From NCBI GenBank assembly GCA_016199185.1, contig JACQHE010000050.1:1-11680 (forward strand): DNA of 11,680 bases, in the 5' to 3' direction. The stretch is from Candidatus Gottesmanbacteria bacterium (GTDB lineage Bacteria; Patescibacteriota; Microgenomatia; UBA10105; UBA927). Under the pieces are notes generated by a model. The model ran no database searches and was not told the origin of the DNA. It saw nothing but the letters and a program-made list of their open reading frames with translations. Made by a program: the position numbers and the translations under genes. This document shows, piece after piece, positions 1-7,010 of this stretch. Position 1 is the stretch's first letter; each line of letters starts with the position of its first letter.

Positions 1-55
1 AAAAAAATCACCCCGCCTTGCGGCGGGGGAAGTAGAAGCAGTCTCGCGACTGCTT
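1..55 (-). ncRNA. short hairpin-terminator RNA or leader of an off-window gene
   Basis: Predicted transcript from the minus-strand promoter at 60-88. It would begin near 54 and fold at once into a perfect 8-bp hairpin (AAGCAGTC, loop GCGA on the minus strand, GACTGCTT; 36-55). A second 7-bp hairpin (CCCCGCC, loop GCAA, GGCGGGG; 11-28) follows, then TGA and seven T residues at 7-1, which is an intrinsic terminator. Both loops are GNRA. No ATG lies between the start and the terminator. It is either a free RNA of about 55 nt or the conditional-terminator leader of a minus-strand gene left of the window; the window cannot tell which. No RNA family was recognised. Confidence 0.5.
11..28 (-). terminator. 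intrinsic terminator, minus strand
   Basis: A seven-base-pair GC stem with a GCAA loop (minus-strand reading) is followed after TGA by seven T residues at 7-1. The plus-strand side has no T tract, so it acts on leftward transcripts. No minus-strand protein gene ends here, so it most likely stops the RNA started at about 54. Confidence 0.65.
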
Positions 56-59
56 AGGT

Positions 60-88
60 ACTATACCAAAGGGAATACGTTTTGTCAA
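60..88 (-). promoter_or_regulatory. sigma70-type promoter, minus strand
   Basis: On the minus strand the -35 box is TTGACA (88-83), the spacer is 17 nt, and the -10 box is TATAGT (65-60), five of six consensus matches. Predicted start is near 54. It fires away from the PBP gene and feeds the hairpin-terminator RNA at 1-55. Confidence 0.65.
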
Positions 89-94
89 ATAAAG

Positions 95-116
95 CCCCAC
101 CTGCAAGCAGGTGGGG
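95..116. repeat. perfect inverted repeat in the divergent intergenic region
   Basis: Ten-base arms CCCCACCTGC (95-104) and GCAGGTGGGG (107-116) are separated by AA. It lies between the minus-strand -35 box and the start of the PBP gene. On the minus strand it is followed by CTTTATTT, so it could stop antisense RNA. It could equally be an operator or one of the short palindromes scattered through this window. Confidence 0.5.
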
Positions 117-127
117 TAGGTATCGTC

Positions 128-133
128 TATTAT
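128..133 (+). promoter_or_regulatory. possible -10 box for the PBP gene
   Basis: TATTAT lies six bases before the ATG at 140, so a start seven bases downstream would fall on or next to that ATG and give a leaderless mRNA. No convincing -35 box is present at the right distance, because the 95-116 palindrome occupies that position. Weak call. Confidence 0.25.
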
Positions 134-139
134 ACCACT

Positions 140-2740
140 ATGTGGCGGGAGGCGCATTGGGAGAGGCAGTGGAAACGGAAATTTGGGCCGGGGCGCTGGA
201 AGATGCGGACGTGGTCAACGCTCGCCATGCTCGCGTTTTTCCTGTTTGCCGCGGGCGTGCTTTCTACCGGCATGCTCTTTGCCTGGTATGCCAAGGATCT
301 GCCGCGGCCGGATAAGGTGAAACGAAGCGAGGGACTCTCGACGGTTGTTTTAGATAGAAACGGCGAGAAGCTCTACGACATATTTGAGGATGAAAACCGG
401 ATTCTCGTCAAATGGGAAGACATCCCCCAAACCTTAAAAGATGCGACGGTGGCCATAGAAGACAAGGAGTTTTATAAACACCAGGGATTGTCGCGGACCG
501 GTATCATTCGGGCGATGGTCAACATTTTCATCTTTCGTAATCTTCAGGGCGGTTCGACGCTTACCCAGCAGTTGGTCAAAAACGTCCTCCTTACCAAGGA
601 GCGCACCCTGCCGCGAAAAATCAAGGAAGCGATTCTTGCGATTCAAATCGAACGGAAATATACCAAAGATGATATTTTGCGCATGTACCTCAACGAAGCG
701 CCGTATGGCGGCACGGCAGTCGGGGTAGAAGCAGCCAGTGAGTACTATTTCGGCAAACCGGCACGGCAACTTACTCTTGTTGAGTCGGCCATCATCGCAG
801 GGCTGCCCCAGTCGCCCAGCCGATATTCGCCCTTTACCGGAGATCCCAAGGCGTACGTCGGAAGAAGTCAGCAGGTCCTGCGGCGCATGCGGCAGGACGG
901 GTACATATCAGCAATACAAGAAACACAAGCAAGAGAGCAACTCGAGAAAATCACGTTTTCTCAAGGAGATCAGGGGCTTCGGGCGCCGCACTTTGTCGCC
1001 TACGTGCGGCAACTTCTTAATGAAAAATTCGGGGAGAAGCTCGTTGATGCCGGAGGGTTGACGGTCACGACGACCATGGACTGGAAGCTCCAGGAAAAAG
1101 CCCAAGCAGCGGTGTTTGAAGAAGTGGAGAAAGCCAAAAAGCTCAAAGTGGGCAATGGGGCTGCAGTCGTTTCGGATCCAAAGACCGGCGAGATCCTCGC
1201 CATGGTGGGCTCCAAAGACTATACGGCCACGGACTCGGGCGGGTATAAGTTTAACGTCGTGACCCAGGGCCTCCGGCAGCCCGGGTCGGCCATCAAGCCC
1301 ATCACCTACGCGGCGGCGTTTAAAAAGGGCTACACGCCGTCTACCTTGCTTCTGGATGTAGACACGAAGTATCCCTCCGGTGATCCGGCTAAACCCGAGT
1401 ACAATCCCAAAAACTATGACAGCAAATTCCGTGGCCCCATACAACTGCGGTTTGCCCTGGGCAATTCGATCAACACGATCGCCGTTAAAGTGAGCGCGCT
1501 TGTGGGCGTGCGCGATACCCTGCGGCTTGCCTATGACATGGGGCTCACGAGTTTGGAACCTACGGATGAAAACCTCAAGCGCATCGGACTCTCTCTCACC
1601 TTAGGAGGTGGAGAGGTAAAACTTCTGGAGCTATCGCAGGCGTTCGGTGTATTTGCAACTGGCGGAGAGCGACAAGATACTGTTGCGCTGTTAAAGGTGG
1701 TGGATAGTAAAGGGAAAACAATTTTTGAACACAAACAAACATCCGGGCGGCGGGTGATGAGTCCGGAAATAGCCTATCTCGTGAGCGACATCCTTTCCGA
1801 TAACGACGCGCGCAAGGAAATATTTGGTTTGCGTTCCTACCTCTTCATTCCCGGCAAGTCTGTCGCAGCCAAGACCGGAACTACGGATGATAAGCGTGAT
1901 AATTGGACCGTGGGATACACACAGTCTGTCGTTGTCGGAACGTGGGTCGGGAATAATGATAATTCTCCCATGCACCCGTCACTCGCCTCGGGAGCGACTG
2001 GTGCCGCCCCTATTTGGAATCGGATCATAAGGGAGGCTTTGAAAGATAAGCCTGATGAGCCGTTTGTGCGTCCCGGCGGCGTAGTGGAAGTGGAGGTAGA
2101 TGCCTACGGTGGCGGCACACCCAAAGAGGGCTATCCCACGCGGAAGGAACGGTTTGTGCGCGGAACCGAGCCCACTGCTCCAGCTGCTATCTACAAGGAC
2201 GTTAAAGTAAGTAAAAGCGATGCGAACAAACTGGCAAGTGCCGTGCAGATAGCCAAGGGCGAGTATGAGACGCGCGCGTTTGTCGTATTTACTGAAGACG
2301 ATCCGGTCTCAACCGATGGGAAAAATCGGTGGCAGGAGGGCATCAACGCGTGGTTGTCCGGTCAGGGAGATGCCAAACTTCATCCGCCAACGGAAACGGC
2401 GTCCTCAAACGATGCGATCGCAGTCTCCATCAAAGAGCCCGGCGACCAGCAACAGATCAATACAAACGACGTGAAGGTGCGCGTAGAAGCCGGTGCGGGT
2501 CAGGGCGTGGACAAAATAGAGATTTTCGTTGACGGCACTCGGCAGCGGGAAGTGTCCGGAAGTCAAGCGTCAGAAACTATTAACGTGATCGACGGCGTAC
2601 GTACCATAAAAGCCAAAGCGATTGACACCAAAGGAAATGTTGCCGAGCGGGAGATCAAAATTAGTGTGAATATGCCCTTCCCGACGGCTACCCCGACCCC
2701 GACGCAAACACCCACTCCATCACCGACGTCAACTCCGTGA
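140..2740 (+). CDS. class A penicillin-binding protein (bifunctional PBP1A type)
   Basis: Bifunctional peptidoglycan synthase: it polymerises lipid II and cross-links stem peptides at the outer face of the membrane. A basic, Trp-rich cytoplasmic tail (1-25) precedes one membrane segment (about 26-50). The glycosyltransferase (GT51) domain covers about 65-245: EDKEF with the catalytic Glu at 107, GGSTLTQQLVKN at 137-148, and the RMYLNEAPYGG region near 181-191. The transpeptidase has S383-A-I-K386, S443-I-N445 and K578-T-G580, so all three active-site motifs are intact. Residues of about 755-843 look like an Ig-type beta domain, followed by a Pro/Thr tail of about 20 residues. At 866 aa it is a normal length. 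The first ATG is chosen; the ATG at codon 22 (203), just after GGAAG, is an alternative. It converges on pheT. Confidence 0.93.
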   Translation: MWREAHWERQWKRKFGPGRWKMRTWSTLAMLAFFLFAAGVLSTGMLFAWYAKDLPRPDKVKRSEGLSTVVLDRNGEKLYDIFEDENRILVKWEDIPQTLKDATVAIEDKEFYKHQGLSRTGIIRAMVNIFIFRNLQGGSTLTQQLVKNVLLTKERTLPRKIKEAILAIQIERKYTKDDILRMYLNEAPYGGTAVGVEAASEYYFGKPARQLTLVESAIIAGLPQSPSRYSPFTGDPKAYVGRSQQVLRRMRQDGYISAIQETQAREQLEKITFSQGDQGLRAPHFVAYVRQLLNEKFGEKLVDAGGLTVTTTMDWKLQEKAQAAVFEEVEKAKKLKVGNGAAVVSDPKTGEILAMVGSKDYTATDSGGYKFNVVTQGLRQPGSAIKPITYAAAFKKGYTPSTLLLDVDTKYPSGDPAKPEYNPKNYDSKFRGPIQLRFALGNSINTIAVKVSALVGVRDTLRLAYDMGLTSLEPTDENLKRIGLSLTLGGGEVKLLELSQAFGVFATGGERQDTVALLKVVDSKGKTIFEHKQTSGRRVMSPEIAYLVSDILSDNDARKEIFGLRSYLFIPGKSVAAKTGTTDDKRDNWTVGYTQSVVVGTWVGNNDNSPMHPSLASGATGAAPIWNRIIREALKDKPDEPFVRPGGVVEVEVDAYGGGTPKEGYPTRKERFVRGTEPTAPAAIYKDVKVSKSDANKLASAVQIAKGEYETRAFVVFTEDDPVSTDGKNRWQEGINAWLSGQGDAKLHPPTETASSNDAIAVSIKEPGDQQQINTNDVKVRVEAGAGQGVDKIEIFVDGTRQREVSGSQASETINVIDGVRTIKAKAIDTKGNVAEREIKISVNMPFPTATPTPTQTPTPSPTSTP

Positions 2741-2760
2741 TTTCAATTTACTATATTAAA

Positions 2761-2774
2761 GGTGCACGTACACC
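2761..2774 (-). terminator. weak terminator candidate after pheT
   Basis: GGTG..CACC imperfect palindrome (about 5 bp) in the 59-bp gap between the convergent PBP and pheT genes, followed on the minus strand by TTTAATA. For the PBP transcript, a 7-bp stem ACCACCG (2772-2778) with CGGTGGT (2805-2811) followed by TTT is an alternative; it overlaps the end of pheT. Neither is strong. Confidence 0.3.
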
Positions 2775-2799
2775 ACCGATAAAGTAATTTCTGGGAGAG

Positions 2800-4743
2800 T
2801 CATCCGGTGGTTTTGAGGCGAGCGCCGAACTTCTGTTGCGCCAGGGCGATGAGCTTGTCGCGAATGGGGCGGATATCCTCAGTGGTTAAGTTCTTTTCCG
2901 GTGAGAGATAGATGATGTGAAACGTGGTTGTGGTTTCGTATTGATCCAAAATTGAGACGTCAGCAACCAGCGGATGGGCTGCTTTGAGCGTTTCGATCAT
3001 GGGGCCGACGGGGGTTTGCGGCGGCAGGATAAATGCGAGATCCTCGTAGCTTGGCGGATATTTGGGGATTGGTTTGTACTGTTTTTGAGGTTTAGCGTCT
3101 GCGACGAGTTTTGCTATATCAAGTTCCAGAATAGTCACCGTCTGCTCCATACTGACTGATCCATAACTTTCAAGTTGTGTCAATGAAATACCAAAGAGTT
3201 GGAAAATGGCTTCGGCGAGTCCTTTTGCTTCGTAAAAATGCTCTCCTGTCCATGCTACCAAAAGTATAGGTTTCTCATTGGGAAGATTGCCCGGTCTATA
3301 CTCATAGATCATACTGAGTTCAAACAATTTAAGTTCATCGCGGATATGTACATTTTGTTTGATTGTCGTAAGCATGCTTGGTCGCAAACTTGGCCGCATG
3401 TAGACCCACTCATTGGAGAGCGGATTGCTGATTTTGTAGGCTTTCGTTTTATCCAGAGCGAAAATATCCATGAGTTCCTCCGAGATCATGGAGTAGGTGT
3501 AGGTTTCCGTATAGCCCCAGTCGCGTAAGCGGATTTTTATCTCTTCTTCCCAAGTTAGCATGGGGTCGGGCACGACGACTGGTGGCGCAGTATCGGGGAG
3601 AGTCGACGTGATGTTGTGGTAGCCATAGATTCGGGCAAGTTCCTCGATGATATCCACGTCAATCGTGATGTCGCGCCGGAAGCTGGGAACGGCAACCGAA
3701 ATTGCGTCCTTGGTGACCTTTGTTTGAAACCCGAGCGGCGTGAGGATGTCAGTAATCTCTTCATCTTCAAGGTGTTTGCCTACGTAGGCATCGGCTTTTG
3801 TACGAGCAAGCGATACGGTATATGGTTTGTACGGCTTGGGATAGATATCGTAGAGGCGGCTTGCTACTCGCGCGCCTGCAAGCTCGGTGATAAGCTCAAT
3901 TCCTTTTGTGAACGCAGGCAGAACGAGCTCGGGGTCCGTCCCTTTTTCAAACAGCCCGCCGGCTTCGGTGCGGTGGGCAAGCGCCATCATGGTCCGGCGG
4001 ATACGGGCAGGATCGTAGGTCTGGAGAAACAGGATGACGGTTTTCGTCGTATCGTTGATCGCGGAGTTTTGCGCGCCCATCACACCGCACAGGTCAATGA
4101 GTCTCCCCTGCCCGTTTTCAATGACGATGTCACCACCGGGCAGGGTGTGGGATTTGCCGTCGAGTGTAATAAGCTTTTCTCCTTTTTTGGATGCGCGAAG
4201 GATCATGGTCGCGTGGTCAGGCTTGTCTGCAATCGCGTCAAAATCAAAGGCGTGCGCGGGCTGGCCGTAGGCACGCATAAGGTAATTGGTTATGTCGATG
4301 ATGTTATTTAGGCTCCGGATGCCGGTTGCTTCGATTTTCTTTTTGAGCCAGTCTGGTGAGGGTTTGACCGTCACGTTGTCAAATACGATCGACGTCCAGC
4401 GGGGGTTGAGTATGGCATCGGTTTTGATCGTGAGCGATTTTGTCTGTAAAGGTCTCACCCTGCCTCGCAGGGTGAGACCTTTTAAGGCGTAAGGATCGTT
4501 GGTAAATTTAGTAGCGATGCCGAAGCGCGGCAGGATCGCCGCTGCCTCGCGCGCCACTCCAACGACGCTCATGGAGTCGGGCCGGTTGGTGGTGATTTCC
4601 ACATCGTAGACCACTTCCCCGCTCTCCTCATGGATGCGCTCGACCGACGGGCCGCAAAGAGAGAGATACTCCTTGATTTGTTTGGGCGTGGCTTTGGTTT
4701 CAAGATACTCCCGAAGCCAACTGTCTGGAATTAAGATGTTCAT
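2800..4743 (-). CDS. pheT: phenylalanyl-tRNA synthetase beta subunit, short form without EMAP domain
   Basis: Beta chain of the (alpha-beta)2 PheRS; it carries the editing domain and the anticodon-recognising FDX-ACB domain. Order: split B1 (1-70, with DVEITTNRPDS at 47-57), B3/B4 editing domain (about 115-285), B5 (about 300-375), B6/B7 catalytic-like core, and a C-terminal FDX-ACB ending in GARLKTTG. At 647 aa it is about 150 shorter than the usual 790-800. The first half of B1 runs straight into the second, so the EMAP-like B2 insert is absent. In the editing pocket Gly223, Thr259 and Ala261 match E. coli G318, T354 and A356 by manual alignment, but the position of Glu334 is Phe239. A perfect 35-nt hairpin encodes residues 88-99. 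Start ATG has only weak upstream complementarity; the gene follows pheS after 48 nt. Confidence 0.93.
   Translation of the reverse strand: MNILIPDSWLREYLETKATPKQIKEYLSLCGPSVERIHEESGEVVYDVEITTNRPDSMSVVGVAREAAAILPRFGIATKFTNDPYALKGLTLRGRVRPLQTKSLTIKTDAILNPRWTSIVFDNVTVKPSPDWLKKKIEATGIRSLNNIIDITNYLMRAYGQPAHAFDFDAIADKPDHATMILRASKKGEKLITLDGKSHTLPGGDIVIENGQGRLIDLCGVMGAQNSAINDTTKTVILFLQTYDPARIRRTMMALAHRTEAGGLFEKGTDPELVLPAFTKGIELITELAGARVASRLYDIYPKPYKPYTVSLARTKADAYVGKHLEDEEITDILTPLGFQTKVTKDAISVAVPSFRRDITIDVDIIEELARIYGYHNITSTLPDTAPPVVVPDPMLTWEEEIKIRLRDWGYTETYTYSMISEELMDIFALDKTKAYKISNPLSNEWVYMRPSLRPSMLTTIKQNVHIRDELKLFELSMIYEYRPGNLPNEKPILLVAWTGEHFYEAKGLAEAIFQLFGISLTQLESYGSVSMEQTVTILELDIAKLVADAKPQKQYKPIPKYPPSYEDLAFILPPQTPVGPMIETLKAAHPLVADVSILDQYETTTTFHIIYLSPEKNLTTEDIRPIRDKLIALAQQKFGARLKTTG
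4448..4482. repeat. perfect hairpin repeat inside pheT
   Basis: Two 16-base arms, AAAGGTCTCACCCTGC (4448-4463) and its exact complement (4467-4482), flank the three-base loop CTC. The element is read in frame as residues 88-99 of PheT (KGLTLRGRVRPL), between the B1 core and the editing domain. Its arms share the AAGGT...CCNTGC layout with the palindrome at 4751-4786. Confidence 0.7.
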
Positions 4744-4750
4744 GTTTTCT

Positions 4751-4786
4751 TAAGGTACTTCCTTGCGTACGCAAGGAAGTACCTTA
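4751..4786. repeat. 36-nt perfect palindrome between pheS and pheT
   Basis: The half-site TAAGGTACTTCCTTGCGT (4751-4768) is followed directly by its exact reverse complement. It fills most of the 48-nt gap between the pheS stop and the pheT ATG. No T tract follows on the minus strand, so it is not a standard terminator. It may stabilise or process the mRNA between the two cistrons, or be a member of the same palindrome family as 4448-4482. Confidence 0.65.
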
Positions 4787-4791
4787 TAAAG

Positions 4792-6660
4792 CTAAAATTG
4801 TTCCAAAAATCTCACATCATTACTGTAGAGCAGTCGGATATCGTCGAGTTGAGTGCCGGATTTCATCATAGCAACGCGTTCTATCCCCCATCCAAACGCA
4901 AAACCGTTGTAGACCTGAGGATCTAAACCACCGTTTTTGATCACGGTGGGATGCACCATACCGGCACCCGCCAGCTCTACCCATCCTTCTTTACAAAACT
5001 TGCATCCGCGTCCCAAACAGACACCACAATTGATATCGACCTCAAACGACGGCTCTGTAAATTGAAAGTGGAAAGGTCGAAGCCTCGATTTTCGCTCCGG
5101 GCCGTAATACTGTTTGAAAAAATAATCTATGACCCCCTTGAGATCTCCGATGGAAACATTTTTATCGATGTAGAGTCCCTCAAACTGATGAAGCATAGGC
5201 ACATGCGAAACGTCCGATTGACGGCGGTAGCACTTGGCGATGTTGATCATGCGGATTGGCAGTTTCCCCTTCTCCATCTCTCGCACCTGCCCGTTGCTCG
5301 TGTGGGGAGTCAGGACCATTTGACCGGTCTTACGGTCATCCTGGAGCCCCGCATTTGGCGGGGCGATAGGATCCCCACGAGATTCTATCGGCCTTCGGCC
5401 TCCAGAATGACGTTCTTTGGGTTTCCCCGGATATTGGATAAAAAATGTCTCCCACTCGTCCCGTGCCGGTGACTCCGGCGGCATGTTGAGCGATTCAAAC
5501 GCGTACCAATCCCAGTCGACTTCCGGGTGCCGCACCCGCGTGAAGCCGATCCGCTCGAAGATCCGTGTAATTTCCATAATCGCTTGGCTCACGATATGAA
5601 GGTGGCCTTCGGGAGGCCTGTTTCCGGGGAGCGTCACATCAATCCATGAATCGGATGACGGGTGAATGGGTGAATGGGTGAATGGGTTATTACATATCGC
5701 TTGCTCTATTGATTGTTTGACTTGATTGACGACGACGCCCACGTTGGCCCGATCTGCCGCGGGCACCTGGCGGATTTGCTTGGTGAGCCGCCCCAGTTCG
5801 CTTTTGGGTCCCAGGAGCATGATCCGCAATTCCTCGGCGGACTTGTCCGATTCTGCAACCAACTCCTTGGCCTCGCGCTCGGCATCCAGAAGGAGTCCGA
5901 TGAACTGTGGTGCGGCGATGCTTTGATCCGCTGTTGCGTCTTTATTTTCAGTCTCGGAAGCTACAGTATAATAAACACGGACCTGATCAACTGTATTATC
6001 TATTGAAGGGATGGTTATCTCACCGATCTCGTTTGTTGTCTTTACCTGCGTCCCCCCATCAGGAATCGGCGGATATTCACCGATGGAAAGAATCCGAAGC
6101 GGTTTGTGTTTGGGAAGGTGTTCCGGAATGTAGGACGCTCTGGCTTTGAGTTCGTCGAGTGTCACAAACTCGGTTTTGAGGTGAAGATTTTGATTGATAA
6201 GGTCGTTGGCCTGCTGTTCGATGCGTGTTTTTTTGTCTATGGGGAGCGATCCTTGGTATTGGATATAGGCTGTCTTGCCGTGTTCGCCTTTGATAGGATC
6301 AAGGTATGGTGCCACGAGTCGAACCGCTTCATGGACGACGTGGCCTGCGCTGTGGACGCGCATGTTTTGGTAGCGGGTATTCCAATCGATAGTGCATTCG
6401 ACAAATTTACCGATCTCAATCGTGCCTTCAATTGAGCATTCGTGGACAACCTCGTCGTCTTGCATCCTGACATGTTTGACGGTCGCGGTACCGTGTTTGC
6501 CCTTGATAGTCCCTTTATCCGACGGTTGACCCCCACCCTGCGGGTAGAAGATCGTTTTATCCAGTACAATCTCCCACCAGTTCCCCTTTTGGACACACGA
6601 CACCACCCGAGCCATGAGTTCCTGTTTGTAGCTATCGGTCATGTAAATAAGTTCTGTCAT
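4792..6660 (-). CDS. pheS: phenylalanyl-tRNA synthetase alpha subunit with N-terminal AlaX-like domain
   Basis: Catalytic alpha chain of PheRS; it charges tRNA-Phe with PheT. At 622 aa it is nearly twice the usual 330-350. Residues 1-235 form an AlaX/AlaRS-type editing module: FYPQGGGQPSDKG at 38-50, then R-H103-S-A-G-H107. The second metal motif, CxxxH in AlaRS and AlaX, reads D201-GGT-Q205. Residues 253-322 resemble the N-terminal coiled coil of PheS. The class II core (339-622) has DVTLPGNRPPEGH, the motif 2 region (CYRRQSDVSHVPMLHQFEG), FTEPS at 534-538, four Cys at 545, 548, 553 and 556, and motif 3 GFAFGWGIER at 586-595. A 77-nt palindromic element encodes about 417-442 and an 8-bp tandem repeat encodes about 325-333. 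Start ATG at 6660 lacks a clear Shine-Dalgarno; Met7 (6642) is an alternative. Confidence 0.92.
   Translation of the reverse strand: MTELIYMTDSYKQELMARVVSCVQKGNWWEIVLDKTIFYPQGGGQPSDKGTIKGKHGTATVKHVRMQDDEVVHECSIEGTIEIGKFVECTIDWNTRYQNMRVHSAGHVVHEAVRLVAPYLDPIKGEHGKTAYIQYQGSLPIDKKTRIEQQANDLINQNLHLKTEFVTLDELKARASYIPEHLPKHKPLRILSIGEYPPIPDGGTQVKTTNEIGEITIPSIDNTVDQVRVYYTVASETENKDATADQSIAAPQFIGLLLDAEREAKELVAESDKSAEELRIMLLGPKSELGRLTKQIRQVPAADRANVGVVVNQVKQSIEQAICNNPFTHSPIHPSSDSWIDVTLPGNRPPEGHLHIVSQAIMEITRIFERIGFTRVRHPEVDWDWYAFESLNMPPESPARDEWETFFIQYPGKPKERHSGGRRPIESRGDPIAPPNAGLQDDRKTGQMVLTPHTSNGQVREMEKGKLPIRMINIAKCYRRQSDVSHVPMLHQFEGLYIDKNVSIGDLKGVIDYFFKQYYGPERKSRLRPFHFQFTEPSFEVDINCGVCLGRGCKFCKEGWVELAGAGMVHPTVIKNGGLDPQVYNGFAFGWGIERVAMMKSGTQLDDIRLLYSNDVRFLEQF
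5335..5411. mobile_element. in-frame MITE-like palindromic element inside pheS
   Basis: Terminal inverted repeats GTCATCCTGGAG (5335-5346) and CTCCAGAATGAC (5400-5411) match at 11 of 12 positions. Inside are a hairpin CCCCGC/GCGGGG (5347-5363), a second inverted pair CGATAGGATC/GATTCTATCG (5364-5373 and 5381-5390, nine of ten) and a small GCC/GGC hairpin (5391-5399). The whole can fold as a long stem with two side hairpins. It is translated in frame as about 26 extra residues (417-442) between the SPARDEW region and the motif 2 region of PheS. It resembles the Rickettsia palindromic elements in behaviour; no relationship by descent is claimed. Confidence 0.75.
5660..5687. repeat. 8-bp tandem repeat in pheS linker
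   Basis: Three complete copies of GGGTGAAT and a fourth partial copy (GGGT). It encodes the low-complexity linker NPFTHSPIH between the PheS coiled coil and the catalytic core. Because eight is not a multiple of three, gain or loss of one unit would shift the frame. Confidence 0.8.
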
Positions 6661-6685
6661 GTTATTTTATTGTACGTATTGTGCT

Positions 6686-6713
6686 ATTATCCCGCAAGAA
6701 GAGAGGTAGGCAA
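6686..6713 (-). promoter_or_regulatory. possible internal promoter upstream of pheS
   Basis: Minus strand: TTGCCT (6713-6708), 16-nt spacer, GATAAT (6691-6686); predicted start near 6679, about 19 nt before the pheS ATG. The -35 box lies in the arm of the long inverted repeat at 6696-6751. Use of this site would bypass the Phe attenuator. Moderate match only. Confidence 0.35.
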
Positions 6714-6751
6714 CGAACTATGGAAAGGTAGACGTGCCTACCTCTCTTCTT
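6696..6751. repeat. 17-bp inverted repeat between the 75-aa ORF and pheS
   Basis: Perfect 17-base arms (6696-6712 and 6735-6751; core GAGAGGTAGGCA) around a 22-nt loop. It starts five bases after the stop of the 75-aa ORF. On the minus strand the arm is followed by GCGGG and not by T residues, so it is not a normal terminator. It could be an RNase-resistant or processing hairpin, or a DNA palindrome. Confidence 0.65.
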
Positions 6752-6756
6752 TTGTG

Positions 6757-6984
6757 TTACCAAGACATTTCTTGAACATAATCATCTTCAGGCGGTTGAC
6801 CGAGTCTGTGTCTTGCATTGGCAATAGCCTCCTGGATTAAATGTTGTCCCTGCTCAGGAGCACGATTGTCAATGTAAGCTTTGCTTGCGGCACGTCGGGC
6901 TTTACCCATAGATTGTGCGCTTGCGATTCCTACTAATGCTGGAATAACCCCGTTAGGTAATTCTGTCAAATCTAGTGATAACAT
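6757..6984 (-). CDS. unrecognised 75-aa protein between Phe attenuator and pheS
   Basis: No family was recognised. It starts MLSLDLTELPNG and ends EDDYVQEMSW. The middle is Ala-rich and basic (SMGKARRAASKAY), and residues of about 20-65 look helical. There is no signal peptide and no clear membrane segment. The ATG at 6984 is chosen because GGAGGTGA sits about nine bases upstream; a longer reading would use the GTG inside that Shine-Dalgarno. The strong ribosome site and tight placement after the Phe terminator argue for real translation. It is cotranscribed with pheS only when the attenuator is read through, so its level should follow Phe-tRNA charging. Confidence 0.7.
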   Translation of the reverse strand: MLSLDLTELPNGVIPALVGIASAQSMGKARRAASKAYIDNRAPEQGQHLIQEAIANARHRLGQPPEDDYVQEMSW

Positions 6985-7010
6985 AATTTTATTCACCTCC
7001 TCACTCCACT

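Noticed and set aside
3616..4311. Plus-strand ORF (231 aa) opposite pheT
   Set aside because: Antisense to conserved PheT domains, no family resemblance and no ribosome site.
4448..4786. CRISPR array or direct-repeat array from the two similar palindromes
   Set aside because: Only two copies with different arm sequences and no regular spacers.
6696..6751. Inverted repeat read as the terminator of the 75-aa gene
   Set aside because: On the minus strand the stem is followed by GCGGGATAAT, not a T tract, so intrinsic termination is unlikely; kept as an inverted repeat only.
6982..6996. GTG at 6996 as start of the 75-aa gene (79 aa version)
   Set aside because: This GTG is part of the GGAGGTG Shine-Dalgarno that serves the ATG at 6984, so it is unlikely to be the start.
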